64,000 nucleotides of DNA from Nocardia wallacei (GCF_014466955.1 NZ_AP023396.1:124001-188000); one strand, 5' to 3'. Positions 49,035 through 59,446 are shown, numbered from the stretch's first letter. Made by a program: numbers and translations. Notes: generated by a model not told the origin, from the letters alone.

Positions 49035-49907
49035 ATGGCTTCACCGCACGGGATCACCGGGTCGACGATGCCCAGGCGCCAGCTGGGCCGTCAGCTTCGC
49101 GACCTGCGCAACCGTGCCCGGATGACGACGCGGGTGGCGGCCCAGCGGCTGGAATGGTCGGAGGCCAAGATCTGGCGCATCGAGACCGGACAGACCTCGC
49201 TGCGCGGCCTGGACGTCGAGGCCATGTGCAAGATCTACGGCGCCCCGCCTGAGCTGGTGGAACCGCTGACCGCGCTGGCCCGGGAGACCAAGGCGCGCGG
49301 CTGGTGGGCCGAATACGGTGATGTGATCCCCGAGGGTTTCGATGTGTACATCGGCCTGGAGGAGGCCGCCGACCGGCTGTCGACCTTCGAGAACGATCTG
49401 GTGCCCGGCCTGCTGCAGACCGACGCCTACGTTCGTGCGGTGCTGGCCGCGGCGCGGCCGGACATGCCTGCGCCGGAACTGGAGCGCCGGGTGGCGCTGC
49501 GGGTGGCCCGGCAGAACGTGCTGACGCGCCCGAGTTCGCCGGTGCGTTTGGTGGCGGTGCTCGCCGAGGCCCTGCTGTGGCACCGCATCGGCGACACCGA
49601 GGTGCACGCGAGTCAGCTCGATCATCTGCGCCGGATGTCCGAGCGGCCCAACATCGAGCTGCGGGTGGTGCCCAACGACTGCGGCTATCACGACGGGATG
49701 GCCACGGGCCGCTTCATGCTCCTCGAATTTCCGGAGCCCGCAAGCGATCTGAGCGAACCGCCGGTGGTGTACATCGAAAACTTCACCGGCTCCACATATC
49801 TCGACAAGGAACCCGAAATCGCGCGCTACCGTGCGGCTTTCGGCGGTATCCGGGCCGCGTCGGTGGATGGCCGCGCGGCCATCGAGGCGGCGCTGGGCGC
49901 GTTCTGA
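49035..49907 (+). CDS. XRE-family regulator with DUF5753 domain
   Basis: A 290-residue protein. ATG 49035 follows GGAGGGGGAAGG. Residues about 14-70 form a lambda-repressor-like helix-turn-helix (QLGRQLRDLRNRARMTTRVAAQ, then WSEAKIWRIETG). Residues about 100-280 are DUF5753, recognisable by WWAEYGDVIPEGFDVYIGLE, VPGLLQTDAYVRAV and the C-terminal YIENFTGSTYLDKEPEIARY. Such pairs are abundant in actinobacteria, often next to a DUF397 gene; none is here. Target genes unknown. Confidence 0.9.
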   Translation: MASPHGITGSTMPRRQLGRQLRDLRNRARMTTRVAAQRLEWSEAKIWRIETGQTSLRGLDVEAMCKIYGAPPELVEPLTALARETKARGWWAEYGDVIPEGFDVYIGLEEAADRLSTFENDLVPGLLQTDAYVRAVLAAARPDMPAPELERRVALRVARQNVLTRPSSPVRLVAVLAEALLWHRIGDTEVHASQLDHLRRMSERPNIELRVVPNDCGYHDGMATGRFMLLEFPEPASDLSEPPVVYIENFTGSTYLDKEPEIARYRAAFGGIRAASVDGRAAIEAALGAF

Positions 49908-49911
49908 CCGC

Positions 49912-50337
49912 TCAGTGCAGGGTGTGCGCCAGTACGTCGCGGTGGGTGGGCGCCGCGGCGGCGTGCAGGGCCCGGCCCTTGTCGGTCAGGCAGACGAAGA
50001 TCGCGCGGCGATCGTCGGCGCACATGCTGCGGCTCACCAGGCCGTCGCGCTCGAGCCGCGCCACCGCCCGCGACAGCGCACTCTGGCTCAGGTAGATGTC
50101 TCCGGCCAGATCGCTCATGCGGTAGGTCTCGCAGCGGGCGTCGACCAGGCGGTCCAGCGTCTCGAATTCACTGAGCCCGATCCGGTGGCGGCTCTGTAGC
50201 TCTTTCTCCAGCGCACAGGAGACGGTGGCGTGCTGGTCCAGCAGATCGCGCCACTTGCTCACCAGTCCGGCTGGCACTGCCTGATCCAGCGACTCCACAC
50301 CGGGCCGGTCGACTGACGCTGTCGACGGCTTTGACAT
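49912..50337 (-). CDS. MarR-family regulator of the divergent MFS transporter
   Basis: A 141-residue winged-helix regulator: an N-terminal helix (WRDLLDQHATVSCALEKEL), SEFETLDRLVD, helix-turn-helix (MSDLAGDIYLSQSALSRAVARLE) and wing (ADDRRAIFVCLTDKG). Cys59 and Cys95-type cysteines are present, so redox sensing is possible. It is transcribed away from the MFS gene over an 86 bp region with back-to-back promoters and TGCA-rich dyads, so it probably represses both. TAGGAT ends 6 nt before ATG 50337. Confidence 0.88.
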   Translation of the reverse strand: MSKPSTASVDRPGVESLDQAVPAGLVSKWRDLLDQHATVSCALEKELQSRHRIGLSEFETLDRLVDARCETYRMSDLAGDIYLSQSALSRAVARLERDGLVSRSMCADDRRAIFVCLTDKGRALHAAAAPTHRDVLAHTLH

Positions 50338-50366
50338 GGGCCCATCCTAGTGGTCACCCCCGAATC

Positions 50367-50415
50367 ATGCAACTACATTAAATGCTTGCACATTAGATGC
50401 ACATGCATGTACTGT
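50367..50415. promoter_or_regulatory. Divergent MarR/MFS promoters with TGCA-rich operator
   Basis: For the MFS gene: -35 TTGCAC (50386-50391), an 18 bp spacer and -10 TACTGT (50410-50415), which ends 8 nt before ATG 50424. For the MarR gene (minus strand): -35 TTGCAT (50367-50372), a 17 bp spacer and -10 TAGGAT (50344-50349). Between and over the two -35 boxes lie TGCAA...TTGCA arms (50368-50390) and further ATGCA copies, a likely MarR operator. Confidence 0.65.
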
Positions 50416-50423
50416 CCCCACTC

Positions 50424-51887
50424 ATGACTTCCACGGCAACACTCCCGGCCGCCGCTCAGGCGGCCACCCGGTGGCCGGCACGCATGTGGGGAATGCTGAT
50501 CACCCTGTGCATCGTGCTGTTCCTCGACGGCCTAGACGTGTCGATGATCGGTGTCGCACTGCCGTCCATCGGTTCCGAACTCGGCCTGTCCACCTCGACC
50601 CTGCAGTGGCTGGTCAGCGGTTACGTGCTCGGCTACGGCGGCCTGCTGCTGCTCGGCGGGCGCACCGCGGACCTGCTCGGGCGGCGCAAGGTCTTCCTGG
50701 TCGCGCTGGCCGTGTTCGCGCTGGCCTCGCTGGCCGGCGGCCTGGTCAGCTCCGCCGCGCTGCTGATCCTGACCCGTTTCGTCAAGGGCCTGGCCGCGGC
50801 GTTCACCGCGCCCACCGGCCTGTCGATCATCACCACCAATTTCCCCGAGGGCCCGGCCCGCAACAAGGCGCTGTCCATCTACACCGTGTTCGGTGCGGGC
50901 GGTTACTCGATGGGCCTGGTGTTCGGCGGCCTGATGACCGGTCTCGGCTGGCGCTGGACGTTCTTCCTGCCGGTGCCGATCGCCATCGCCGCGCTGGTCG
51001 CCGCCGCGTTCCTGGTGCCCCGGGACAAGCCGGCCCAGGAGGGCGGGCACGACCTGCTGGGTGCGCTGTTCTCGACGGCCGCCATGCTGCTGCTGGTCTT
51101 CACGGTCGTCTCGGCGCCCGAGGCGGGCTGGGGTTCGGCCCGTACCATCGGCTCGTTCGCCGCGGTGGTGGCGCTGTTCGTGGCGTTCGTCGCGGTGGAG
51201 AACCGAGTGCGGCACCCGCTGATCCGGCTCGGCATCCTGCGCAAGGTCTCGCTGGTGCGGGCCAGCCTGGTCATCGTCGCCCTGGCGGGGTCCTACTTCA
51301 GCTGGCAGTTCATCGTGACCCTGTTCCTGCAGGACACCCTGGGCTGGTCGGCGCTGGAGCTGGCGATGGGCCTGCTGCCGGTGGGTCTGCTGGTCGCGCT
51401 GTCGTCGGTGTTCTCCGACAAGATCGTCGACCGGTTCGGCACCGGCCCGATCATCGCGGTCACCATGGTCGTGATGAGCATCGGCTACCTGCTGTTCCTG
51501 CGGCTGGACACCTCGCCCTCCTACCTCGCGGTGATCCTGCCGGCGGTCCTGCTGATCGGTATCGGCTGGATCGGCTTCCCCGCCATCAACATTCAGGCCA
51601 CCAACGGCATCGATGACGAGGAACAGGGCTTGGCGGCCGGCGTACTGCAAACCTCGATGCAGGTCGGCGCGGCCATCGTGCTGGCGATCAACACCGCGAT
51701 CATCTCCTCCGGCGCGCACACCGACACCTCGCCGGGCGCGGTGCTCGATACCTACCGTCCCGGCCTGATCTTCGCCGGTGTGGTCTGCATCGTCGGCGCG
51801 CTGGTGGCGCTGACCCACTTCCTGCCCAGGCGGCCGGCCCCCGCGCCGGTGTCCGACTCGGAGCGGGAGCTGGAGCTGGCTGCCTGA
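50424..51887 (+). CDS. MFS transporter of the DHA2 (EmrB/QacA) type
   Basis: A 487-residue drug/proton antiporter-like protein with about 14 membrane helices. Visible family signatures are DVSMIGVALPSIGSELGLS, WLVSGYVLGYGGLLLLGGRTADLLGRRKVF (motif A) and APTGLSIITTNFPEGPARNKAL. ATG 50424 is preferred over ATG 50397 because TACTGT ends 8 nt before it. The divergent MarR gene suggests inducible export of a toxic compound; the substrate is unknown. Confidence 0.92.
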   Translation: MTSTATLPAAAQAATRWPARMWGMLITLCIVLFLDGLDVSMIGVALPSIGSELGLSTSTLQWLVSGYVLGYGGLLLLGGRTADLLGRRKVFLVALAVFALASLAGGLVSSAALLILTRFVKGLAAAFTAPTGLSIITTNFPEGPARNKALSIYTVFGAGGYSMGLVFGGLMTGLGWRWTFFLPVPIAIAALVAAAFLVPRDKPAQEGGHDLLGALFSTAAMLLLVFTVVSAPEAGWGSARTIGSFAAVVALFVAFVAVENRVRHPLIRLGILRKVSLVRASLVIVALAGSYFSWQFIVTLFLQDTLGWSALELAMGLLPVGLLVALSSVFSDKIVDRFGTGPIIAVTMVVMSIGYLLFLRLDTSPSYLAVILPAVLLIGIGWIGFPAINIQATNGIDDEEQGLAAGVLQTSMQVGAAIVLAINTAIISSGAHTDTSPGAVLDTYRPGLIFAGVVCIVGALVALTHFLPRRPAPAPVSDSERELELAA

Positions 51888-51909
51888 TCACCCGGGCACG
51901 GGAGTCCGA

Positions 51910-51946
51910 AACCGCGGTGGGCGAACACGTTTCCCCCGCCGCGGTT
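51910..51946. terminator. Bidirectional hairpin between the MFS gene and rmlC
   Basis: AACCGCGG (51910-51917) pairs with CCGCGGTT (51939-51946), with additional pairing inside. It lies in the 67 bp between convergent stops. Confidence 0.7.
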
Positions 51947-51954
51947 CGGGTCGT

Positions 51955-52521
51955 CTAGGCGCGCAGGCTCCGCAATCGCGGCGCGGCAGCGTCTTTCGGC
52001 GAACGGACGAATGTCAGCGGCCGCCCGTCGCGCCCCACCGTCGGCCAGCCGATACCCAGCTCGGGATCGAAAGCGTCCAGATCCCGATCGAATTCGGGGG
52101 AGTACTCCAGCGAGCACAGGTAGGTGACCGTGGAGTCGTCCTCCAGCGACAGCAGCGCGTGGCCCAGACCCTCGGACAGGAACACCGAACGCCGATCCAC
52201 GTCATCGATCACGACGGCGTCCCAGGTCGCGAAGGTGGGCGAGCCGGGGCGCAGATCCACCACCACGTCGAGGAAGGCGCCGCGCACACAGGTCACGTAC
52301 TTGGCCTGGCCAGGCGGATCCTCGGTGTAGTGGATGCCGCGCAGCACCCCGGCCGCCGACGTGGAGGTGTTGACCTGCAACAGCTCGAACGGCCGCCCGA
52401 CCGCCTTCTCGAATTCGGAGGCCTTGAACGATTCGGCGAACACCCCGCGGTCGTCGCCGCGCAGCGTGGGGGTGAACTCCCAGGCGCCCGGCACCGAGAG
52501 TTCCCGGATCCGCATGCTCAT
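51955..52521 (-). CDS. rmlC: dTDP-4-dehydrorhamnose 3,5-epimerase
   Basis: Third step of dTDP-L-rhamnose synthesis. The 188-residue cupin has the catalytic His in GVLRGIHY, the [20 protein letters not shown] block and the [14 protein letters not shown] segment. Length is slightly under the typical 200. ATG 52521 overlaps the rmlA stop by 4 nt (ATGA), so the two genes are coupled. dTDP-rhamnose makes the Rha-GlcNAc linker joining arabinogalactan to peptidoglycan. Confidence 0.94.
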   Translation of the reverse strand: MSMRIRELSVPGAWEFTPTLRGDDRGVFAESFKASEFEKAVGRPFELLQVNTSTSAAGVLRGIHYTEDPPGQAKYVTCVRGAFLDVVVDLRPGSPTFATWDAVVIDDVDRRSVFLSEGLGHALLSLEDDSTVTYLCSLEYSPEFDRDLDAFDPELGIGWPTVGRDGRPLTFVRSPKDAAAPRLRSLRA

Positions 52522-53441
52522 CGGTGCTCGTCTCCGCCCGGCCGCAAGACGTGTTCCATGCCGTCCTGCTCCCACCCGCGGCCGTGCTCGATCAGTTCGA
52601 GCAGATATTTCCCGTAACCTGAGCGCGCCAGCGGCTCGGCCAACCGGCACAGCTGCTCGTCGTCGATGAAGCCCAGCCGCCAGGCCACCTCCTCGGGCAC
52701 CCCGATCTTGAGCCCCTGCCGCTCCTCGATGGTCCGGACGTAGTTGGCGGCGTCCAGCAGCGAGTCGAAGGTGCCGGTATCCAGCCATGCCGTGCCGCGG
52801 GCCAGCACCTCCACCGACAGCCGTCCCTGCTCCAGATAGGTGCGGTTGATATCGGTGATCTCGTACTCGCCGCGCTGGGAGGGGCGCAGGTCGCGGGCGA
52901 TCGCCACGACGTCGTTGTCGTAGAAGTACAGGCCCGGGATGGCGTAGTTGGACCGGGGCAGCTTCGGCTTCTCCTCGATGGAAATGGCCTTGCCGTCGGC
53001 GAATTCGACCACGCCGTACGCGCTCGGGTCAGACACCCGGTAGGCGAAGACCGCGCCGCCGTCCAGACCGTCGAAGCGGCGCAGCCGGGTACCCAGGCCG
53101 GGACCGTGGAAGATGTTGTCGCCCAGCACGAGTGCCGCCGCCTCGGTACCGATGTGGTCGGCGCCCAGCACGAACGCGCGTGCCAGGCCGTCGGGCTCTG
53201 GCTGCACCACATAGTCGATCGACAGGCCGAACTGCGAGCCGTCGCCGAGCAGCCGCCGGAACGCGTCCGCGTCCTCGGGGGTGGTGATGACCAGGATGTC
53301 CCGGATCCCGGCCAGCATCAGCGTCGACAGCGGGTAGTACACCATCGGCTTGTCGTACACCGGGACCAGCTGCTTGCTCACTCCGCGCGTGATCGGATGC
53401 AGCCGCGACCCGGTGCCACCGGCCAGGATGATTCCGCGCAT
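52518..53441 (-). CDS. rmlA: Glucose-1-phosphate thymidylyltransferase
   Basis: Makes dTDP-glucose from dTTP and glucose-1-phosphate, the first step toward dTDP-rhamnose. The 307-residue product starts [20 protein letters not shown], the nucleotide-binding signature, and continues with [30 protein letters not shown] and the [20 protein letters not shown] block. ATG 53441 gives the exact family N-terminus; ATG 53459 would add six residues. First gene of the rmlAC pair; rmlD is not in the window. Confidence 0.95.
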   Translation of the reverse strand: MRGIILAGGTGSRLHPITRGVSKQLVPVYDKPMVYYPLSTLMLAGIRDILVITTPEDADAFRRLLGDGSQFGLSIDYVVQPEPDGLARAFVLGADHIGTEAAALVLGDNIFHGPGLGTRLRRFDGLDGGAVFAYRVSDPSAYGVVEFADGKAISIEEKPKLPRSNYAIPGLYFYDNDVVAIARDLRPSQRGEYEITDINRTYLEQGRLSVEVLARGTAWLDTGTFDSLLDAANYVRTIEERQGLKIGVPEEVAWRLGFIDDEQLCRLAEPLARSGYGKYLLELIEHGRGWEQDGMEHVLRPGGDEHR

Positions 53442-53636
53442 GTCACAGCAGTCTGCCATTCGCGCCGCGTCCGGGCTCGACGAGGTTCCGACTCGACCGC
53501 GAATTGATCACGGGCGGTTTGGCCGAGTCCCGCTGGGGCGACAAATTGTTGCGTAGGTCACGTTGTCAGCGCCGACAGCTCGCCGCCGGACCACGGTAGT
53601 GACGGCTCGGCGCGCCCGGAGTGAAGTAGGTGCGCC

Positions 53637-54632
53637 ATGGTGGCGATCCCGATCGGCGAATCCCTCAGCGAGCCGGGGGTCGTGGTGAATCCCGGCGGTG
53701 GCAGCCTGCCGTCTCGTGCGCTACGCCTGGCCTGTCTCGGCGTGGTACGGCCGGTCGTGCGGCACTATCCGATCACTCCGCTGACCATGCCGCTGGCGAG
53801 CGCGGTGGTCGACGGTCTGGCCCGGCTGCGCCCGATGCCGTCAGGGGTGGAGCGGGAACAGGTGCGGCTCAGCGGTTTTCGCATGGAGATCCTGCGCCCG
53901 GCCGGCGCGCGGCGCGCGCTGCGCGACGGCGTGGTGATGTATCTGCACGGCGGCGGCTTCTTCCTGTGCGGCCTGGACACGCATCGGCCGGTCGCCGCCG
54001 CTCTGGCCCGCCGCACCGGAATGCCGGTGCTGAACGTGGACTACCGGCAGCTGCCCGCCACCCGCATCCCGGATTCGGTGGCGGACTGCCTCACCGCCTA
54101 TCGATGGCTGCTGCGGCACGGCGTCGATCCGGCCCGGATCGTCTTCGCGGGCGATTCGGCCGGTGGGTTCCTCACCTTCGCCACCGCGCTGCGCGCCGTC
54201 GAGGTCGGGCTGCCCGCCCCGGCCGGTCTGGTCGGACTGTCTCCGGCCCTCGATCTGGACTGCGCGGCCAAGCGCGACTACCTGAACATCGCGCGCGACC
54301 CGTATATCCCGCTCTCGGCGATGGAACAGATGGTCCGCTACGGCACCGTCGGCGAATGTTCGGCGCTCTCACCGGTCAACGGGGCGCTGGCGGGGCTGCC
54401 GCCCGCGCTGCTGATCGTCGGCGAGGACGAATTGCTGCGCTACGACTGCGAACTCATGGCCCGGCGGCTGACCGCGGCCGGCGTGCCGAACTCGCTGGAG
54501 CTGTGGCGCGGCCAGGTGCACGCGTTCATGAGCATCCTGCCGAACCTGCCGGAGAGCCGCTCCGCGCTGGGCCGGGTGGCGCGTTTCGTGCGGGCCCGGG
54601 TCGAGTCCGCCCCCGTAGCGCGCACCGCGTGA
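53637..54632 (+). CDS. Alpha/beta hydrolase of the hormone-sensitive-lipase type
   Basis: A 331-residue esterase-like protein. The oxyanion motif HGGGFF (near residue 103), nucleophile GDSAGG (Ser near 173), acid GEDELLRYD (near 263) and HAFM (His near 295) form the HSL triad. There is no signal peptide, so it is cytosolic or peripheral. It resembles the mycobacterial Lip esterases; the substrate is unknown. It is divergent from rmlA and convergent with the next gene. ATG 53637 is used; GTG 53640 is equally possible. Confidence 0.87.
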   Translation: MVAIPIGESLSEPGVVVNPGGGSLPSRALRLACLGVVRPVVRHYPITPLTMPLASAVVDGLARLRPMPSGVEREQVRLSGFRMEILRPAGARRALRDGVVMYLHGGGFFLCGLDTHRPVAAALARRTGMPVLNVDYRQLPATRIPDSVADCLTAYRWLLRHGVDPARIVFAGDSAGGFLTFATALRAVEVGLPAPAGLVGLSPALDLDCAAKRDYLNIARDPYIPLSAMEQMVRYGTVGECSALSPVNGALAGLPPALLIVGEDELLRYDCELMARRLTAAGVPNSLELWRGQVHAFMSILPNLPESRSALGRVARFVRARVESAPVARTA

Positions 54633-54636
54633 ACGA

Positions 54637-54674
54637 CAGCACCCCCGCCCGGTGTCGACAGGGCGGGGGTGCTG
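54637..54674. terminator. Bidirectional 14 bp hairpin terminator
   Basis: CAGCACCCCCGCCC (54637-54650) pairs perfectly with GGGCGGGGGTGCTG (54661-54674) around a 10 nt loop, between the convergent esterase and secreted-protein genes. Confidence 0.8.
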
Positions 54675-54699
54675 GGGGAACCGAACGGTTCCTACCGGA

Positions 54700-55407
54700 T
54701 CATTTGGCCGGCGGAACGAACGGCTGGTTGATGGTGGTGAAGTACTGCACCGCCGCGGCGATCGCCACCGGAGCCGTGATCAGCAGCTGCCCGGCCAGGG
54801 TGCCCAGCGCGCCGACGGCGATGATGCCACCGAGGCAGCCGATGGCCGCCGCCGGAATGAACGGGCCGAACAGGCCGACGATCGTGGCCGAGGCCACGGT
54901 CGCGCCGGCGATACCGCCGAGCACGCAGCCCACGGCGCCGCCGCCGATGCCGCCGACCATGGTGCCGATGGCGGCACCGGTGGAGATGGTGTCCTTCAGC
55001 CGGGTGAAGGCGGCCAGCTCACGGTCGTACGGGGTCTTCCAGGGGGCCTGGTCCTCGAACGGGAGCGCGACGGGCTGGTAGCTGGCGTGCGCCAGATCGA
55101 ACTGCGGGGTCAGGGTGGCGGTGTTACCCGAAATGTCGGCAGCAATCGGGAACACGTAGTCGTCCACGCGGAAGGACAGGTCGGTGCCGGCCAGGGTGGT
55201 TCCGTTGGCGGCCTTGATCTTGAAGACACCGTTCTCGTTGACCAGGGAACCGGAGTCGGTCGAGATGATCGTGCTGGTCTCGGTGGTGGTGGCCTTGAAG
55301 TTGACCGCGCCCTCATCGGCGGTCGGCTGCGCGTTCACCGTGCCAGCGGTCACGCCGATTGCGGCGATCAGCATGGCCGACGTCGCGGCGAATTTCCTCA
55401 TCAGCAT
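54700..55407 (-). CDS. Secreted DUF8020-type protein with glycine-zipper-like C-terminal half
   Basis: A 235-residue exported protein. ATG 55407 has GAGG 10 nt upstream; ATG 55401 is also possible. A signal peptide ends near residue 26 (TVNAQ). Residues about 30-110 are a beta-rich domain (FKATTTETSTIISTDSG, NENGVFKIKAANG, LSFRVDDYVFPIAADI). Residues about 140-215 are very hydrophobic and Gly/Ala-rich (GTMVGGIGGGAVGCVLGG), with Cys160 and Cys191-type cysteines, and may insert in membrane or oligomerise. The plan matches the DUF8020 family I know from Nocardia. Function unknown; an envelope role is plausible. Confidence 0.72.
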   Translation of the reverse strand: MLMRKFAATSAMLIAAIGVTAGTVNAQPTADEGAVNFKATTTETSTIISTDSGSLVNENGVFKIKAANGTTLAGTDLSFRVDDYVFPIAADISGNTATLTPQFDLAHASYQPVALPFEDQAPWKTPYDRELAAFTRLKDTISTGAAIGTMVGGIGGGAVGCVLGGIAGATVASATIVGLFGPFIPAAAIGCLGGIIAVGALGTLAGQLLITAPVAIAAAVQYFTTINQPFVPPAK

Positions 55408-55616
55408 TTCTGTGGAACCTCGATACAGAGTGGTTCGGTGGGGACACGAGAATGGAAATGGAACGCAGCTAACGCGCGGTGAACCTGTTGTGACCGTTCA
55501 TTCAAATTCTGTTCACCGTCGGGTTCCTGCCTATCGTCAGGTTGCGGAAACATGCAGTGTGACTGCGGTTTTCGAGCATAAACGCGATCGGCAGCCGGCG
55601 CACAGAACGCTCGGTT

Positions 55617-55632
55617 TGTGATTAATATCACA
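55617..55632. promoter_or_regulatory. CRP-family site TGTGATTAATATCACA
   Basis: Exact match to TGTGA-N6-TCACA, the consensus shared by E. coli CRP and mycobacterial Crp (Rv3676). It lies 210 bp upstream of the DUF8020-type gene (minus strand) and 186 bp upstream of rmlB. Confidence 0.65.
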
Positions 55633-55721
55633 TCGCTGAGGTGATGTAGGTAACCGCATTGTTATCTGCATCCCGTAGGAATGAACGATCGGTGCCTGAA
55701 ATGTCCGACCGTCCGGTATGA

Positions 55722-56819
<1,098 letters not shown>

Positions 56820-56825
56820 GTCCGC

Positions 56826-58370
56826 TCAGCCCCAGACCAGGAAGTCGTACTTGGCGATCGCGGCGATCAGCGAGACCACGGTGGCGGCCACGATCGCTGT
56901 CGCCGGACCTTTCGCGGGCGTCAGCGCGCGAACATTCGTCAGCCGCAACGGCATCCACCGCAGCAGCACCGCGAACGCGACCACCGCCAGCGGCACGAAA
57001 TACCTGCCCTGGACGCCGTCGATGAGGTAATAGCCGACCGGCGTGAACGACATGTACAGCGTCACATAGATCATCGCGATACTGGCCAGCACGGTGAGCG
57101 CGACGACCCAGGTGCGCAGCCGGTCCGCGGTCATCCGCTCGGCGATTCCCAGCCCGATCGCGAAGGCCAGCAGGCAGGCCAGAATCGATATCGCGGGCAC
57201 GTCGATATAGGCGAATCCGAGTTCCCCGAAGAATTGGGTGAACCAGCGCTGATCGCGGAACCAGATGCTCTCGACGAAAGTGTTCAGGAAATCCCAGGGA
57301 TGGCCGAGGATCTCCTTCAGCTGATCGCCGGGCCGCACCGAATGCCATTGCGCCGCCGGCCGCATCAGGCCCATGCCCTCACCCGTCGGCGCGGCCAGTT
57401 TCATCCACACCGCGAACGCACCGGCGCCCACCGCCGCGCAGGCCCACGGAATCCAGCGCCGCCAGCTCGAAAAGCCGTACTGCCGAGCCGGAATCAGGAC
57501 GGTGAGCATGGCCAGCAGCACGTACGTCGGCTTGCACAGCGGCAGCGCCACGGTGGCGGCGAGCGCGGCGACGACCTCGGTGCGACACAGCCTGGCCCCC
57601 AGGAACAATCCCTTGACCAGCAGGCACGACACCAGGATCGCCAGCGCGTTGGTCAGCGTGTCGGCGGTGACCGTACCGGCCTGGAACAGCGCGATCGGCA
57701 ACACCGCGACGGCGAACGCGAGCCACTGCACCCGGAATCCGCGCAGCAGCCACAGGGCGAACCCGACCACGGCCAGGTAGGCGCACAGGCCCGCCAGCCG
57801 GGTCAGCAGCACCAGGCCGCCCACATCGAGATCGAGCGCCTCGGCCACCCGGATGCCCACGGCCGCGGGCACATACGGGACCGGTGAATAGGCGGCGGTG
57901 TTGGTGAACCACATCGGCTTGGTGGCTTCGGTGGTCACCGGGGCCGATTCCAGCAGCCGGTAGGAGACGGGATCGGCGGCCATCGGCTCGGGCTCGGCCG
58001 GTCGGCGGTTGTAGTCGTAGAAGGCGTAGCCCATCAGGCCGTCGACGCTGAGCGGGATGTCCCCGCCGTAGGCGACGCCGCGGTCGTCGGGCACGCGCTG
58101 GGGCAGGAAGCCGCCGTGCGCGACCTGATAGGACCGGCCGAACTGGGTGATCTCGTCGTGGCCCCAGAACGACGGCGTCAACGTCGCCCACGCCACCCCG
58201 AAAACTCCTGCGACGATGAGGAATACGGCCGTGGCCGCGCCGAGCCGCCGCTGGACCCAGCCTCCGGCCCGCCGCAGCGGAGCCGGTCCGGCGGGTGTCT
58301 GCGTCGTTTCGGTCCCGGGGCCCTCCTCGGCCGGCCGTTCGACGGCCTGCGGGCGGGCCTCGGTCGTCAT
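56826..58370 (-). CDS. DUF2142-type polytopic membrane protein (probable GT-C glycosyltransferase)
   Basis: A 514-residue membrane protein. After a polar leader and TM1 (about 45-64) the first extracytoplasmic loop has the acidic GT-C-like motif FWGHDEITQF (D72, E73) and is long (to about 175). About ten helices follow, with a short cytosolic C-terminus. The loop and helix pattern fits DUF2142, a family placed among GT-C-like proteins and often linked to envelope glycan clusters. ATG 58370 overlaps the upstream GT2 stop by 4 nt, so the pair is coupled and likely one pathway: GT2 makes a lipid-linked sugar, this protein transfers it. Acceptor unknown. Confidence 0.82.
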   Translation of the reverse strand: MTTEARPQAVERPAEEGPGTETTQTPAGPAPLRRAGGWVQRRLGAATAVFLIVAGVFGVAWATLTPSFWGHDEITQFGRSYQVAHGGFLPQRVPDDRGVAYGGDIPLSVDGLMGYAFYDYNRRPAEPEPMAADPVSYRLLESAPVTTEATKPMWFTNTAAYSPVPYVPAAVGIRVAEALDLDVGGLVLLTRLAGLCAYLAVVGFALWLLRGFRVQWLAFAVAVLPIALFQAGTVTADTLTNALAILVSCLLVKGLFLGARLCRTEVVAALAATVALPLCKPTYVLLAMLTVLIPARQYGFSSWRRWIPWACAAVGAGAFAVWMKLAAPTGEGMGLMRPAAQWHSVRPGDQLKEILGHPWDFLNTFVESIWFRDQRWFTQFFGELGFAYIDVPAISILACLLAFAIGLGIAERMTADRLRTWVVALTVLASIAMIYVTLYMSFTPVGYYLIDGVQGRYFVPLAVVAFAVLLRWMPLRLTNVRALTPAKGPATAIVAATVVSLIAAIAKYDFLVWG

Positions 58371-59335
58371 CGGCGGCCCTCGCCGATCCGCTCACCGGCC
58401 TCCGTGCCGACCGCCGAATACCGCAGGTACATCAGGCGCGCGGCCTCGTGCCGGGAGCGGCGGATGCCGTCGAGGATCAGGCCCGCGGTCCAGGCCAGGC
58501 TGCCCAGCAGCAGCAGGGTGAAGCCGAGGAACAGCGTCGGGAACCTTGGTACCTCGTGGATCTCGTAGAACTCGATGACGATCGGGGTGATCAGGATGAT
58601 CGAGATCGCCCAGGCCAGGGTGCCGAACAAGCCGTAGAACGCGACCGGCCGCTCGTGCCGGGCCAGCCCGATGATCAGGGCCAGGATCTTGAAGCCGTCG
58701 TGATAGGTGCGCAGCTTGCTCTCGCTGCCGGCCGGCCGATCGCGGAACCCCACCGGCACCTGGGTCTGCGGCACCCGCAGGTGCAGCGAATGCACGGTCA
58801 GCTCGGTCTCGATCTCGAACTCGCGCGACACGGCGGGGAAGCTCTTGACGAACCGGCGGGAGAACACCCGATAGCCGGAGAGCATGTCCTCGACGTTCTC
58901 GCCGAACACCTTGCCGACCACGCCGTTGAGGACCTTGTTGCCGGTCTCGTGGCCTGTGCGGTAGGCGTTCTCGCCCTCGTTCTGCTTGCGCACGCCCAGC
59001 ACGTGATCGTAGGGACCGTCCAGCAGGGTCTTGATCATCAGCGGCGCGGCGGAGGCGTCGTAGGTGTCGTCGCCGTCGATCATCAGATAGACGTCGGCCT
59101 CGATATCGGCGAACGCGCGCCGTACGACGTTGCCCTTGCCCTTGGTGTGCTCGGTGCGCACGATCGCACCGGCGGCGCGAGCGCGGTCGGCGGTGCCGTC
59201 CGTGCTCAGGTTGTCGTAGACGTAGACGACGATGCCCGGCACGGCGGCCTTGAGGTCGGCGACGACCTTGGCCACCGCGGCCTCCTCGTTGTGGCAGGGC
59301 ACCACTGCGGCGATACGAAGCTCGGTGGGGTCCAC
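58367..59335 (-). CDS. GT2 polyprenyl-phosphate glycosyltransferase (DPM1/GtrB-like)
   Basis: A 322-residue enzyme with an N-terminal GT-A domain (AAVVPCHNEEAAV; VYDNLSTDGTAD; DxD-type DGDD at 87-90) and two C-terminal membrane helices (about 235-258 and 268-292), the plan of GtrB/DPM synthases that load a hexose onto a polyprenyl phosphate. GTG 59335 has GAGGGAC upstream. It is co-transcribed with the DUF2142 gene and divergent from a GtrA gene, the trio expected for a GtrA/GtrB/Gtr-type module. The sugar cannot be read from the sequence. Confidence 0.88.
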   Translation of the reverse strand: MDPTELRIAAVVPCHNEEAAVAKVVADLKAAVPGIVVYVYDNLSTDGTADRARAAGAIVRTEHTKGKGNVVRRAFADIEADVYLMIDGDDTYDASAAPLMIKTLLDGPYDHVLGVRKQNEGENAYRTGHETGNKVLNGVVGKVFGENVEDMLSGYRVFSRRFVKSFPAVSREFEIETELTVHSLHLRVPQTQVPVGFRDRPAGSESKLRTYHDGFKILALIIGLARHERPVAFYGLFGTLAWAISIILITPIVIEFYEIHEVPRFPTLFLGFTLLLLGSLAWTAGLILDGIRRSRHEAARLMYLRYSAVGTEAGERIGEGRR

Positions 59336-59446
59336 CCCGTCAGTCCCTCATGTGTGAAATCGGACGCTGAAATACGGAACACCGGGAGGGTACAGGGGAG
59401 CCGCCCGGACGCGCCCGGTAACCCTCGGTGTGTATCCAGGATGCGG

